A stretch of 64,000 nt of DNA from Klebsiella huaxiensis. Its GTDB lineage: Bacteria; Pseudomonadota; Gammaproteobacteria; Enterobacterales; Enterobacteriaceae. Made by a program: the position numbers and the translations under genes. The stretch spans positions 1,922,001 to 1,986,000 of the forward strand of contig NZ_CP036175.1 of assembly GCF_003261575.2 (NCBI RefSeq), in the 5' to 3' direction. Positions within the stretch are counted from its first letter, which is position 1, and the number at the start of each line of letters is the position of its first letter. The notes below the pieces were generated by a model. It saw only the letters and a program-made list of their open reading frames with translations, was not told the DNA's origin and made no database searches. Positions 28,778 through 37,652 of the stretch are shown here, piece after piece.

Positions 28778-30589
28778 TCAGGCTCCCTGATGTTTATTGT
28801 TGTGTTTTATGTGTTCCGGGGTTTCCCGGCAGTCTATCAGCGGCTCGACTATCTGGCGGGTGCTGCCGTCGGTCAAACCTAAATCTGTCAAATGCGGACC
28901 GGCGTTACAGGCGAGGCAGGTGCCTTCGATAGCCTTAAACACGCGGTAAGGTGGCTCCCAGTCGGCAACTTTGCTGCTTAAATCGCGCAGCTCACGGAAC
29001 TGTCGGGCCAGCTCCGGGGCCGGTAAATCGGAAAGCATCCCGGCAATCGGCATTGCCACGTGAGCGAGGATTTTGCCCTGCTGCGCCAGCGCCATACCAC
29101 CGCCGGATGCGACAAGCTGGTTTGCCGCCAGCGCCATATCGTCGGCATCGCGGCCCAGCACCACCAGATTGTGTGAGTCGTGCGAATAGCTGGTGGCGAT
29201 CGCGCCGCGCAGCTCACCCCAGCCTTCCAGCAGCGCAATTTGCGGCTTCGCTTCGTGGCGGCCGTGACGATGCTTAACCCAAATCAGGCTAAACCCGGCC
29301 GGGATTTGTACTTTGCCGTCGCGAACTTGCACTTCCACTTCGCCCCACTGGGTAAAACGCGCGCCGCGAATATGCCGCAGGCGGGCGACGCCGTGATGGA
29401 TATCGCCAACGCGGAGAATAAAGTCGTCAGGAGTTAGCGGTGTAAGCTGAAGCGTATTGCGCGGTGGTGTCACGCCTGCCGCCGCTGAAACAGGCTGGAG
29501 CAGAGTCCCTTCGCGGGCAATCAGCTTCCCGGCGACGTAGACTTCCTGCGCTTTGAGTTGTTCTAATGAATCGAAGGCTACCAGATCGGCACGACGTCCG
29601 GCGGCAATCAGTCCAAGATCGCTACGCTGTAAGCGGATTGCCGCGTTTAAGGTGGCGAAGCGCAATACGTCGGTCGCCGCCAGACCATGCTCAATCAGCA
29701 GGTTGAGCAGGGCAATGATGCCACCTTTTTCCAGCAGCATATCCGGCGGAACATCATCGGTGCAGACGGTGATCTGCGAGGAGAGATGCGGTAGCGTTTT
29801 CAGTGCATTGACGATGCCCGGCAGCAAATAAGGGTGCGAACCACGAATTTCGATGGTCAGTCCTGCACGCAGTTTTTCCAGCGCATCTTCTGCCGAGGTT
29901 AGTTCGTGATCGGAGGTGACCCCGGCGGCGAGATAGGCCTGTAGATCCGCACCGCTCAGACCGCGCGCGTGACCTTCAATCAGCTTACCGCTATCCAGAC
30001 CGGCCTGGACAATCTCCTGCATTCGCTCGCTGCCGTGCAGCACGCCGTGCATATCCATGACTTCGGCGACGCCGCGGGCTTCCGGCCACGCCAGCATGGT
30101 TGCCATCTCCGCGCCGGCGAAATCCGCGCCGGACATCTCCAGCCCCGGCGTGGACGGCACGCTGGAGGGGGCGGCGACCATCACCTGCAGCGGCAGAGAG
30201 CGGCTGGCGGCGACGGCATAGCGCACGCCTTCTACGCCAAGCACGTTGGCCAGCTCGTGCGGATCCCAGAACACCGCCGTGGTGCCTTGGGCAAGAACGA
30301 TTTCGGCGTAGCGTTCTGGCGGCAGATGGGAGCTTTCCAGATGGACGTGAGTATCCATGAGTCCCGGCGATAAAAAGTATCCTGCCAGAGAGCGATGTTC
30401 TTGAGCGTCGGAGCGGCTGCCGCGTGGATGCACGCTGGCGATCATTTCGCCAACGATGCCGACATCGGCCTCGCGGATCTCGCCGGTCGCCATATCGACG
30501 ATCTGCGCGTCGGTTAATAATAAATCGAATGGGGATTCGCCGCGTGCGGCCTGAACGGCGCGACGGCGGGTTTCAGCACTGCTGGACAT
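28778..30589 (-). CDS. ade: Adenine deaminase
   Basis: Cytoplasmic metal-dependent amidohydrolase of 603 residues (E. coli Ade is about 588) that deaminates adenine to hypoxanthine plus ammonia. Visible are the amidohydrolase motif GLMDTHVHLESSH (metal-binding His), EGHARGLSG, DHELTSAEDALEKLRAGL, VCTDDVPPDMLLEKGG and the C-terminal adenine deaminase domain (about 425-600). GGAG precedes the ATG at 30589. It forms an operon with the purine permease. A PurR-like box lies 42-57 bases upstream, and a LysR gene is divergent. Confidence 0.93.
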   Translation of the reverse strand: MSSSAETRRRAVQAARGESPFDLLLTDAQIVDMATGEIREADVGIVGEMIASVHPRGSRSDAQEHRSLAGYFLSPGLMDTHVHLESSHLPPERYAEIVLAQGTTAVFWDPHELANVLGVEGVRYAVAASRSLPLQVMVAAPSSVPSTPGLEMSGADFAGAEMATMLAWPEARGVAEVMDMHGVLHGSERMQEIVQAGLDSGKLIEGHARGLSGADLQAYLAAGVTSDHELTSAEDALEKLRAGLTIEIRGSHPYLLPGIVNALKTLPHLSSQITVCTDDVPPDMLLEKGGIIALLNLLIEHGLAATDVLRFATLNAAIRLQRSDLGLIAAGRRADLVAFDSLEQLKAQEVYVAGKLIAREGTLLQPVSAAAGVTPPRNTLQLTPLTPDDFILRVGDIHHGVARLRHIRGARFTQWGEVEVQVRDGKVQIPAGFSLIWVKHRHGRHEAKPQIALLEGWGELRGAIATSYSHDSHNLVVLGRDADDMALAANQLVASGGGMALAQQGKILAHVAMPIAGMLSDLPAPELARQFRELRDLSSKVADWEPPYRVFKAIEGTCLACNAGPHLTDLGLTDGSTRQIVEPLIDCRETPEHIKHNNKHQGA

Positions 30590-30630
30590 AACAACTCCGG
30601 CACAAGGATAATGGGGATACTCTAGGGGCA

Positions 30631-30646
30631 GAGCAAACGTTTGCCC
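30631..30646. promoter_or_regulatory. PurR-like box between ade and lysR
   Basis: GAGCAAACGTTTGCCC contains the perfect 12-bp palindrome GCAAACGTTTGC (30633-30644), which fits the core of the E. coli PurR consensus (GCAANCGNTTNC) at every fixed position. It sits 42 bases upstream of the ade start codon, where a repressor would block the promoter. The function is inferred from the motif and the purine genes. Confidence 0.78.
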
Positions 30647-30712
30647 AGATGAATAAATTTATCGCCCGATAACCTCGGGTTATTCTGCATGCTCACTGTT
30701 GACGAAAACATA

Positions 30713-31636
30713 ATGACCGAACCCTGGCAGCGTCTGCCCGCGCTCTCTCTTAAGCAGATCCAGTATTTTGTGACCCTGGCTCAGCTACGCCATTTCACCG
30801 ACACCGCTAACCGGCTGGCTATCAGCCAACCGGCGCTAAGCAGCGCGCTGCGGCAAATCGAGGCAGTACTGGGCGGTAAGCTGGTTAACCGCACGGCGTC
30901 GTCAGTGACGTTGACCGAGTTGGGGTCCGCAATTTTGCCCCATTCCCGGCGGGTGCTGAGCGTGGCGCAGCTGGCGTTTCAGGATATGCAGCAGATTGTC
31001 GAGGCCGGCGGCGATGGCACGGTGCGCATTGGCCTGGTGCCGTCGGTGAGCTCGCTGCTGTTTCCGCTTCTGCCGCAGACGCTGGCGCAGGCTTTTCCGC
31101 GCCTGAGGGTGGAGTTTCACGATCAGACTAACGATGCTCTGTTTTGTGAGCTTCAGTCAGGGAAAATAGATTTCGCCGTAGGCGCAATTGATCGCTCTTT
31201 GCCGCCGGAACTGCTGGTTTATCCTCTGCGCGAAGATCCGTTCGTTGCCGTGCTGCATTGTGACGATCCTCTGGCCGGGCAGCCGCACGTGCCGTGGAAG
31301 CTGTTGGCCGGGCGAGATATTGCGGTGTTCTCAAAGGGCAATATTCAGCGTCTGGTCGGCGCGCTGGCAGAGAGCCATCGCCTGACGCTGAATACGCGCT
31401 ATCAGGTTGATTATATTGAAACCCTTTATGGTCTGGTGCGTTCCCGGCTGGCGGTGGCGATTCTGCCTGCGCTTTATACCACCCATCTTCAGGATCCTGT
31501 TTTGAAGATTGCCCAGCTTCAGCAGCCTGCCTTAACGCGTACCGTCGCGCTGATGCGCGGGCCACAGCCTTTGCCGCCGCTGATTGAAGCGTGTTTTTCT
31601 TTACTGCTAAGTTCACTGCGGGAAGTGAATCTGTAG
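30713..31636 (+). CDS. LysR-family regulator divergent from ade
   Basis: LysR-type regulator of 307 residues: a winged helix-turn-helix at about 15-75 (LKQIQYFVTLAQLRHF, AISQPALSSALRQIE), then an effector domain with GTVRIGLVPSVSSLL. Two starts are possible, ATG 30689 and ATG 30713; neither has a clear ribosome site, and the shorter one fits the family's usual spacing before the helix-turn-helix. Being divergent from the ade-permease operon with a shared 123-base control region, it probably responds to a purine or related metabolite, but that is inference. Confidence 0.82.
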   Translation: MTEPWQRLPALSLKQIQYFVTLAQLRHFTDTANRLAISQPALSSALRQIEAVLGGKLVNRTASSVTLTELGSAILPHSRRVLSVAQLAFQDMQQIVEAGGDGTVRIGLVPSVSSLLFPLLPQTLAQAFPRLRVEFHDQTNDALFCELQSGKIDFAVGAIDRSLPPELLVYPLREDPFVAVLHCDDPLAGQPHVPWKLLAGRDIAVFSKGNIQRLVGALAESHRLTLNTRYQVDYIETLYGLVRSRLAVAILPALYTTHLQDPVLKIAQLQQPALTRTVALMRGPQPLPPLIEACFSLLLSSLREVNL

Positions 31637-31734
31637 AATGCCATGACCGCAGTTCATTTTGGTGAAATGCGAAAGAGCTAACGAAATACTTTATCGTATC
31701 TATTAAAATCAAAGGGTTACCGTTATTTAATAAA

Positions 31735-31810
31735 ATCAATTTGTTGCAAAAATGTCGGTAGATTGTTTTGTGTGAATAAATTTATTATAAAACAATAAGA
31801 TATATTTAGT
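31735..31810 (+). promoter_or_regulatory. CRISPR leader-like AT-rich sequence
   Basis: This very AT-rich stretch abuts the first CRISPR repeat. It contains GGTAGATTGT and ends in ATATTTAGT. From memory, the E. coli type I-E leader carries GGTAGATTGT and ends in a TTTAGA just before its first repeat, so this looks like a preserved leader and fixes transcription as rightward. Confidence 0.68.
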
Positions 31811-31961
31811 ACGTTCCCCACGCGAGTGGGGATAAACCGATTGTCGTTAACTTCTCAGCCGGGAAAGACAGACGTTCCCCACGCGAGTGGGGATAAACCG
31901 TCCGATCGTGATGGTTCGGTTCGTCTGGCCGCACGTTCCCCACGCGAGTGGGGATAAGCCG
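31811..31961 (+). CRISPR. Type I-E-like CRISPR mini-array, 3 repeats and 2 spacers
   Basis: Three 29-base repeats lie at 31811-31839, 31872-31900 and 31933-31961. They begin ACGTTCCCCACGCGAGTG and end GATAAACCG, with the I-E-type hairpin CCCCACGCGAGTGGGG. The two spacers (31840-31871 and 31901-31932) are each 32 bases, giving the 61-base period of type I-E. The last repeat has one change (AAGCCG for AAACCG), as is usual at the end far from the leader. No cas gene lies anywhere in the window, so this is an isolated array that would depend on distant cas genes or be inactive. Confidence 0.93.
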
Positions 31962-32079
31962 CAAATCAAACAAGGCGCCGTGTCGTCAGGGCGTTATTGC
32001 GCCATTCATCTCTTCCTGGCTGGCTTGCGTTGTCCGGTGACTTCCCGTAACCTGCCCGCTGAGAACGTTTTATCTCTCA

Positions 32080-32160
32080 ATGACTCGGGGTGCCCTTCCT
32101 TGTGAAGGCTGAGAAAAACCCGTACCACCTGATCTGGATAATGCCAGCGTAGGGAAGTCA
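32080..32160 (+). promoter_or_regulatory. TPP riboswitch (THI element)
   Basis: The conserved pieces of the thiamine pyrophosphate riboswitch are present in order: ACTCGGGGTGCCC, GAAGGCTGAGA, ACCACCTGATCTGGATAATG and CCAGCGTAGGGAAGT. It lies 46 bases before thiM, as in E. coli, where TPP binding reduces thiMD translation by hiding the ribosome site. Confidence 0.96.
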
Positions 32161-32206
32161 GAGACCGCAGGGTCGTCGCTTCTTCATCGCCTGGCGGGAG
32201 CAAACG

Positions 32207-32980
32207 ATGTCTGACCTGCTAAACCCCGCGCATATTGCCCATCTGCGGCATCTTTTTCGCCGCCATTCCCCCCTTGTTCACTGCATGACTAACGACGTGG
32301 TGCAGACCTTTACCGCCAACGTGCTGCTGTCGATTGGCGCATCACCAGCGATGGTTATCGACCCCGATGAAGCCAGTCAGTTTGCCGCCATTGCCGACAC
32401 GCTGCTGATTAACGTCGGCACGCTGACCGTAGAGCGCGCGATGGCGATGCGTGCGGCGGCGCATAGCGCAAAGCAGGCGGGAAAACCGTGGGTGCTGGAC
32501 CCGGTGGCGGTCGGCGCGTTGACTCTGCGCACTGAATTTTGTCGGGAGCTTCTGGCACTACAGCCTGCTGCCATTCGCGGTAATGCCTCGGAAATTATGG
32601 CCCTTGCCGGGATGAGCGGTGGTGGGCGCGGCGTTGATACCACTGATACCGCTGCTGCCGCGCTGCCTGCGGCACAAGCGTTGGCTCGCCAACTAAACAC
32701 TGTGGTCGCGGTCACCGGAGAAGTGGACTACATCACTGATGGTCAGCGTACGCGTATGGTGACCGGCGGCGATCCGCTGATGACCCGGGTGGTTGGCACC
32801 GGCTGTGCGCTGTCGGCGGTGGTTGCCGCCAGCACGGCGATGCCCGGTGACCGTCTGGAAAACGTCGCCGCCGCCTGCGGCCTGATGAAACTGGCGGGTG
32901 GAAAAGCGGCGCAGCAGGGCGGCCCTGGCAGCTTTACTCCGGCGTTTCTCGATGCGCTGTACGCGGAGGGTGGCCTGTGA
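32207..32980 (+). CDS. thiM: Hydroxyethylthiazole kinase
   Basis: Enzyme of 257 residues that phosphorylates 4-methyl-5-(2-hydroxyethyl)thiazole in thiamine salvage. Family features include HCMTNDVVQTFTANVLL near the N-terminus, WVLDPVAVG and the C-terminal RVVGTGCALSAVVAA loop holding the nucleophile-like Cys and anion hole. GGGAG precedes the ATG. The gene follows the TPP riboswitch and overlaps thiD by 4 bases. Confidence 0.96.
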   Translation: MSDLLNPAHIAHLRHLFRRHSPLVHCMTNDVVQTFTANVLLSIGASPAMVIDPDEASQFAAIADTLLINVGTLTVERAMAMRAAAHSAKQAGKPWVLDPVAVGALTLRTEFCRELLALQPAAIRGNASEIMALAGMSGGGRGVDTTDTAAAALPAAQALARQLNTVVAVTGEVDYITDGQRTRMVTGGDPLMTRVVGTGCALSAVVAASTAMPGDRLENVAAACGLMKLAGGKAAQQGGPGSFTPAFLDALYAEGGL

Positions 32981-33777
32981 AACGAATCAATGCGTTAACC
33001 ATCGCCGGAACCGACCCGAGCGGCGGCGCAGGGATCCAGGCGGATCTCAAAACCTTCTCAGCGCTGGGCGCTTACGGCTGCTCGGTCATCACCGCATTGG
33101 TGGCGCAAAACACCCGAGGCGTGCAGTCGGTGTACCGTATTGAACCTGATTTTGTCGCCGCGCAGCTGGATTCAGTGTTCAGCGATGTGCGAATCGATAC
33201 CACTAAAATTGGCATGCTGGCGGAAACGGATATCGTCGAAGCGGTGGCGGAGCGGCTGGCGCGTTATCAGATTAAAAACGTGGTGCTGGATACCGTGATG
33301 CTGGCGAAAAGCGGCGATCCGTTGCTCTCGCTCAGCGCAGTGCAAACGCTGCGTCAGCGCCTGCTGCCGCAGGTGTCGCTAATCACTCCAAACCTGCCGG
33401 AAGCGGCGGCGCTGCTGGATGCGCCGCATGCCAGAACGGAACAGGAGATGCTGGAGCAGGGCAGAGCGCTGTTGGGAATGGGCTGCGGCGCGGTATTAAT
33501 GAAAGGCGGTCATCTTGATGATGCCGAGAGCCCGGACTGGTTGTTTACCCGCGAGGGCGAGCAGCGCTTTACCGCGCCAAGAGTGCAGACCAAAAATACG
33601 CACGGCACCGGCTGTACGCTCTCTGCGGCGCTGGCGGCGTTACGTCCTCGTTACGATGATTGGGGGCAGACCGTAGCGGAGGCTAAGGGCTGGCTCTCTG
33701 CGGCGCTGGCGCAGGCAGATTCGCTGGAGGTCGGGCACGGGATCGGCCCGGTACATCATTTCCACGCCTGGTGGTAA
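32977..33777 (+). CDS. thiD: HMP/HMP-phosphate kinase
   Basis: Enzyme of 266 residues that phosphorylates hydroxymethylpyrimidine and its monophosphate in thiamine synthesis. It is nearly identical to E. coli ThiD: MKRINALTIAGTDPSGGAG at the start, GAVLMKGGHL, and the ribokinase-family loop NTHGTGCTLSAALAA. The start codon is GTG (GTGA overlap with the thiM stop), so translation is coupled and under the same riboswitch. Confidence 0.97.
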   Translation: MKRINALTIAGTDPSGGAGIQADLKTFSALGAYGCSVITALVAQNTRGVQSVYRIEPDFVAAQLDSVFSDVRIDTTKIGMLAETDIVEAVAERLARYQIKNVVLDTVMLAKSGDPLLSLSAVQTLRQRLLPQVSLITPNLPEAAALLDAPHARTEQEMLEQGRALLGMGCGAVLMKGGHLDDAESPDWLFTREGEQRFTAPRVQTKNTHGTGCTLSAALAALRPRYDDWGQTVAEAKGWLSAALAQADSLEVGHGIGPVHHFHAWW

Positions 33778-33891
33778 ACGGCACGACAACGTGCCAGCAG
33801 ACTGTGCTGAAAAAATACGCTCCCGGCTGGAAAATATGCTGAGTCGGTACCAGGCTTAACCTGCCCAAAATAATTGGGTTGGGAAAATGCA

Positions 33892-33909
33892 TGCCGGTTT
33901 CGACCGGCA
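33892..33909 (+). other. UUCG hairpin in the fbaB leader
   Basis: TGCCGGT TTCG ACCGGCA forms a perfect 7-bp stem closed by a UUCG-type tetraloop. It ends 16 bases before the fbaB ATG, just ahead of the GGGAGA ribosome site. Such hairpins are very stable in RNA and could affect mRNA stability or ribosome loading; no function is shown. Confidence 0.6.
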
Positions 33910-33925
33910 CTTACGGGAGATCGCT

Positions 33926-34978
33926 ATGACCGATATTACGCAGTTGCTTGGCAAAGATGCCGACACGCTTTTACAGCACCGTTGTATGACTATTCCAGCC
34001 GACCAGCTCTATTTGCCGGGCTCGGACTATGTCGATCGGGTGATGGTTGATAACAATCGTCCGCCGGCGGTGCTGCGTAATATGCAAACCCTCTATAACA
34101 CCGGACGCCTGGCGGGAACCGGGTATCTGTCTATCCTGCCGGTTGATCAGGGTGTAGAGCATTCTGCTGGCGCTTCTTTTGCCGCTAACCCGCTGTACTT
34201 TGATCCGAAAAATATCGTCGAACTGGCTATTGAAGCCGGTTGCAACTGCGTGGCCTCCACCTATGGCGTGCTGGCCTCGGTGTCGCGCCGCTACGCGCAC
34301 CGTATCCCCTTCCTGGTCAAACTGAACCATAACGAAACGCTGAGCTACCCGACTGAATACGACCAGACGCTGTACGCCAGCGTTGAACAGGCGTTCAATA
34401 TGGGAGCCGTGGCGGTAGGGGCGACTATCTATTTCGGTTCTGAACAGTCTCGCCGTCAGCTTGAGGAAATTTCTGTGGCCTTTGAGCGCGCGCATGAACT
34501 GGGCCTGGTGACCGTGCTGTGGGCCTATCTGCGTAACCCGGCATTCAAGAAAGATGGCGTCGATTATCACGTTTCCGCCGACTTAACCGGCCAGGCCAAC
34601 CATCTGGCAGCCACTATCGGCGCGGATATTGTGAAGCAGAAAATGGCGGAGAATAACGGCGGCTATAAAGCGGTGAACTTCGGCTATACCGATGACCGGG
34701 TTTACAGCAAATTAACCACCGAGAACCCGATTGATCTGGTGCGCTATCAGCTGGCGAACTGCTATATGGGTCGTGCCGGGCTGATTAACTCCGGCGGCGC
34801 GGCGGGCGGTGAAACCGATCTGTCCGATGCTGTACGTACGGCGGTTATCAATAAACGCGCGGGCGGCATGGGGCTGATCCTGGGCCGTAAGGCATTTAAG
34901 AAATCGATGGCTGACGGCGTGAAGCTGATTAATGCCGTGCAGGATGTTTATCTGGATAGCAAAGTCACTATCGCCTGA
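33926..34978 (+). CDS. fbaB: Class I fructose-bisphosphate aldolase, DhnA type
   Basis: Cytoplasmic aldolase of 350 residues that interconverts fructose 1,6-bisphosphate with dihydroxyacetone phosphate and glyceraldehyde 3-phosphate, used mainly in gluconeogenic growth. It matches E. coli FbaB in length and almost throughout (LSILPVDQGVEHSAG, FLVKLNHNETLSYP). The Schiff-base Lys lies in the ADIVKQKMAENNGG region. The ATG at 33926 (GGGAGA upstream) matches the known start rather than the in-frame ATG at 33887. As in E. coli it lies near thiMD. Confidence 0.96.
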   Translation: MTDITQLLGKDADTLLQHRCMTIPADQLYLPGSDYVDRVMVDNNRPPAVLRNMQTLYNTGRLAGTGYLSILPVDQGVEHSAGASFAANPLYFDPKNIVELAIEAGCNCVASTYGVLASVSRRYAHRIPFLVKLNHNETLSYPTEYDQTLYASVEQAFNMGAVAVGATIYFGSEQSRRQLEEISVAFERAHELGLVTVLWAYLRNPAFKKDGVDYHVSADLTGQANHLAATIGADIVKQKMAENNGGYKAVNFGYTDDRVYSKLTTENPIDLVRYQLANCYMGRAGLINSGGAAGGETDLSDAVRTAVINKRAGGMGLILGRKAFKKSMADGVKLINAVQDVYLDSKVTIA

Positions 34979-35015
34979 TAAGTACCGAAGGCACCTGAAG
35001 CTGCGTTGCGTGTTG

Positions 35016-35095
35016 TTTCCCGGAGGCGATGCTGCGCATCTGTCCGGGCTACGGGAAAAGTGGCCCGGACAGGCGCGCCAAGCGCCGCTTCCTGG
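35016..35095. repeat. REP-type palindromes after fbaB
   Basis: TTTCCCGGAGGCGATGCTGCG with CATCTGTCCGGGCTAC, then GGCCCGGACAGGCGCGCC with GCCGCTTCCTGG, form inverted REP units between the convergent fbaB and rbtK genes. The first unit recurs identically near 61.03 kb. Confidence 0.72.
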
Positions 35096-35102
35096 ATCCT
35101 GC

Positions 35103-36710
35103 TTATTCGCGAATCAGTCGTGCCGTGTGCTGGAGCGTTTTGTACGCTTCGTAACGACGCTGATGATCGGCGCTAAATTGCTCTTCGCAGCGGTAAGTTT
35201 TATCTACACGGGTAAACTGCTTCATCGCTTCCGGCAGCGAAGAGGCAATGTTACCCGCTACGGCACCGAGAATTGCCGAACCTAACAGCACCGGTTCGCT
35301 GGACTCGGTACTAACCACGTTAATGCCGCAAGCATCTGCCAGCAGCTGGCGAACTAACGGATGTTGACCTGCGCCGCCGCTGATGACGATATTTTCGCTA
35401 TCAATCCCGCAATTTTTCTGCGCATCGATAATCTGCCGCAGACCGTAGCCGATACCGCACAATCCCGCGACGTACAGCGCAATCAGGTTTTCCAGATCCC
35501 GCTCCATGCCCAGTCCGGCGATAATCGCTTTCGCGTTCGGGTCCGCCAGCGGCGCGCGGTTGCCTAAAAACTCCGGTACCACGTGCAGACCGGCAGCGAG
35601 CTTGACTGCTTCGGAAGGATTATCCACCTGCGCCAGCACCTTGTCGGCAAGATACACCGGTAGCGGAACACCGGCTTCTTTTGCCAGCGCTTTAGCCTCT
35701 GCCGCGGCGGGATGGAAGCTCAATAACTGGTCGATAGCCGCACCCGCTGCGCTCTGGCCACCTTCGCTAAGCCAGAACCCTGGCACCATGGCGGAATAGT
35801 AAGGCCCCCAAACGCCGGGCACAAAGACGGCATCCTGGGTGGTGGTCATGGTGCAGGAGGACGTGCCGAACACGTAGGCCATATTGTTGACTGCGCCGTT
35901 AAGCACGCCAACGGTACCAATCCCGCCCGCATGGGCGTCAATCATGCCGACCGCCACCGGCGTGCCGACGGGCAGGCCCATCTCATCTGCCGCTGTTGCG
36001 CACAGACCGCCCTCGCAGGGCGTTCCCGGATCGACGATACGCTGGCCGATACGAACAAAATCTTCATCCGCCAGTTCTTCAAGGCCAATCTGGCGGAAGT
36101 ACCCGGCATCCCAGCGTTTTTCATGCGCAAGATAGGTCCATTTACAGGTCACGGTACACACCGAGCGGGCCAAATCGCCCGTTGAGCGCCAGGTGAGATA
36201 ATCAGCGAGGTCGAAGAAGTGGCGCGCCTGTTGATAGATTTTTGGACGGTTCTCCTTCAGCCACAAAATTTTCGGCGTTTCCATCTCCGGCGAGATTTTA
36301 CCGCCGACGTATTGCAGCACCGCGTGGCCCGTGGCGTTAATTTTTTCTGCTTGCCCGGTGGCGCGGTGATCCATCCAGACAATAATATTGCGGTCAGGAT
36401 CTTCCGAAGGGCCAACCGCCAGCGGTGCGTTATTTTCACCAATCACTACTAGCGAGCAGGTGGCATCGAAGCCGATACCGGCAATCGACGACGGTGCTAC
36501 ACCGGCGCTGGTCACCGCTGTTTTGATGCAGTAACACACCGCCTGCCAGATCTCGCGGCTCGACTGTTCAACCACGCTTCCGGCGCTGCGGAACAGGGTG
36601 ATTTCTCGGGTGGCGTGGGCGAGAAGCTCGCCCTGCAGATTGAATACGCCCGCGCGAACGCTGCCCGAACCGACATCCACGCCAATAATGTTTTGAGTAT
36701 TGCTTTGCAT
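35103..36710 (-). CDS. rbtK: D-ribulokinase of the ribitol pathway
   Basis: FGGY-family sugar kinase of 535 residues that phosphorylates D-ribulose to D-ribulose 5-phosphate. It has an N-terminal FGGY domain (IIGVDVGSGSVRAG phosphate-binding loop, IVWMDHRA) and a C-terminal domain (VISGGAGQHPLVRQLLADA ATP-binding motif). It lies 29 bases downstream of rbtD on the same strand. In Klebsiella the transporter gene rbtT is expected after rbtK, but here a REP repeat and the convergent fbaB follow directly. Confidence 0.92.
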   Translation of the reverse strand: MQSNTQNIIGVDVGSGSVRAGVFNLQGELLAHATREITLFRSAGSVVEQSSREIWQAVCYCIKTAVTSAGVAPSSIAGIGFDATCSLVVIGENNAPLAVGPSEDPDRNIIVWMDHRATGQAEKINATGHAVLQYVGGKISPEMETPKILWLKENRPKIYQQARHFFDLADYLTWRSTGDLARSVCTVTCKWTYLAHEKRWDAGYFRQIGLEELADEDFVRIGQRIVDPGTPCEGGLCATAADEMGLPVGTPVAVGMIDAHAGGIGTVGVLNGAVNNMAYVFGTSSCTMTTTQDAVFVPGVWGPYYSAMVPGFWLSEGGQSAAGAAIDQLLSFHPAAAEAKALAKEAGVPLPVYLADKVLAQVDNPSEAVKLAAGLHVVPEFLGNRAPLADPNAKAIIAGLGMERDLENLIALYVAGLCGIGYGLRQIIDAQKNCGIDSENIVISGGAGQHPLVRQLLADACGINVVSTESSEPVLLGSAILGAVAGNIASSLPEAMKQFTRVDKTYRCEEQFSADHQRRYEAYKTLQHTARLIRE

Positions 36711-36739
36711 AAAATCCTCTTCAGCAGTCTGGTTGACGG

Positions 36740-37489
36740 TTAGAGATCCACGCTGTTAGGCAGGATAACAATGTCGCGAACGGTAACGTTTTTCGAGCGG
36801 GTCACCATAAACAGCACCGACTCGGCCACTTCGATCGGCTGCATCAGGCTGCCGTTGGCCAGCGCTTCGTCCATTTTGGCTTTTGGCCAGTCGTCCAGCA
36901 GGGCGGTTACCACCGGTCCTGGCAGCACGGCACCCACGCGGACGCCGTACTGGGAAACCTGGCGACGGGTGGTGTGGACAAACGCCTGGACGGCAAATTT
37001 CGACGCGGTATAGATAGGTTCCCAGATAACCGGCACCACGCCAGCAATAGAGCTGGTGAAAATAATATCCCCGGATTTTTGCGCAATCAGATGCGGGAGG
37101 ACGCTACGCACGCAGCGGAAAGCGGCATTAGTGTTGAGGTGCAGTACGCGATCCCACACGTCCGGGTCGCCTTCCGCAACCGGCCCGCCGATGTAGGCTC
37201 CGGCGTTAGCATGGAAAATATCGAGACGCCCGGTCAGCTTTAAAATACCTTGCAGGATATTATCGACCTGGTCCGCTTGCATCAGATCAACCTGTAGGGC
37301 GAAGGCGTTTTCGCCCAGCTCGGCGACAATTTTATTGAGCTTTTCACCTTCACGGTCGATAAGCACGACCTTTGCGCCAGCCCCCAGCAGGGTTTTAGCG
37401 CATTCGAGGCCGATACCTGATGCCGCGCCGGTGATGGCGGCAACTTTACCGTTGAGGGAAGTATTCATAGAGGAGACAGAGTGGTTCAT
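36740..37489 (-). CDS. rbtD: Ribitol 2-dehydrogenase
   Basis: Short-chain dehydrogenase of 249 residues that oxidises ribitol to D-ribulose with NAD. It is nearly identical to the Klebsiella aerogenes enzyme from MNHSVSSMNTSLNGKVAAITG to the C-terminal ILPNSVDL. The Rossmann glycine motif TGAASGIG and the catalytic YTASK (Tyr-x3-Lys) are present. GAGG lies upstream of the ATG. First gene of the leftward rbt operon; a strong inverted repeat between it and rbtR is the likely operator. Confidence 0.96.
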   Translation of the reverse strand: MNHSVSSMNTSLNGKVAAITGAASGIGLECAKTLLGAGAKVVLIDREGEKLNKIVAELGENAFALQVDLMQADQVDNILQGILKLTGRLDIFHANAGAYIGGPVAEGDPDVWDRVLHLNTNAAFRCVRSVLPHLIAQKSGDIIFTSSIAGVVPVIWEPIYTASKFAVQAFVHTTRRQVSQYGVRVGAVLPGPVVTALLDDWPKAKMDEALANGSLMQPIEVAESVLFMVTRSKNVTVRDIVILPNSVDL

Positions 37490-37652
37490 TTTATAATCCT
37501 CGACAGAGTCTGGTTGGAACTATCGGACGCGAGGGCATCGCGTTCGATGCTTTGAATTAAATATTTTAAGCTATTGAATATAAGCACCATTTTTTCATAT
37601 TCGCTGGAATATTAACGCTGAATGCGCTAATACTTCGTGGAGTGAAATGGAA

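Noticed and set aside
31128..31739. Reverse frame over the end of the second LysR gene
   Set aside because: Overlaps a well-supported LysR gene almost entirely, and its composition is unlike a real protein.
31962..31993. A third CRISPR spacer after the last repeat
   Set aside because: No further repeat follows at the expected 32-base distance, and the preceding repeat is already degenerate, so the array ends at 31961.
33860..33883. CCCAA/TTGGG hairpin after thiD as a terminator
   Set aside because: The stem is only 5 bp and no T-run follows, so it was not listed as a terminator.
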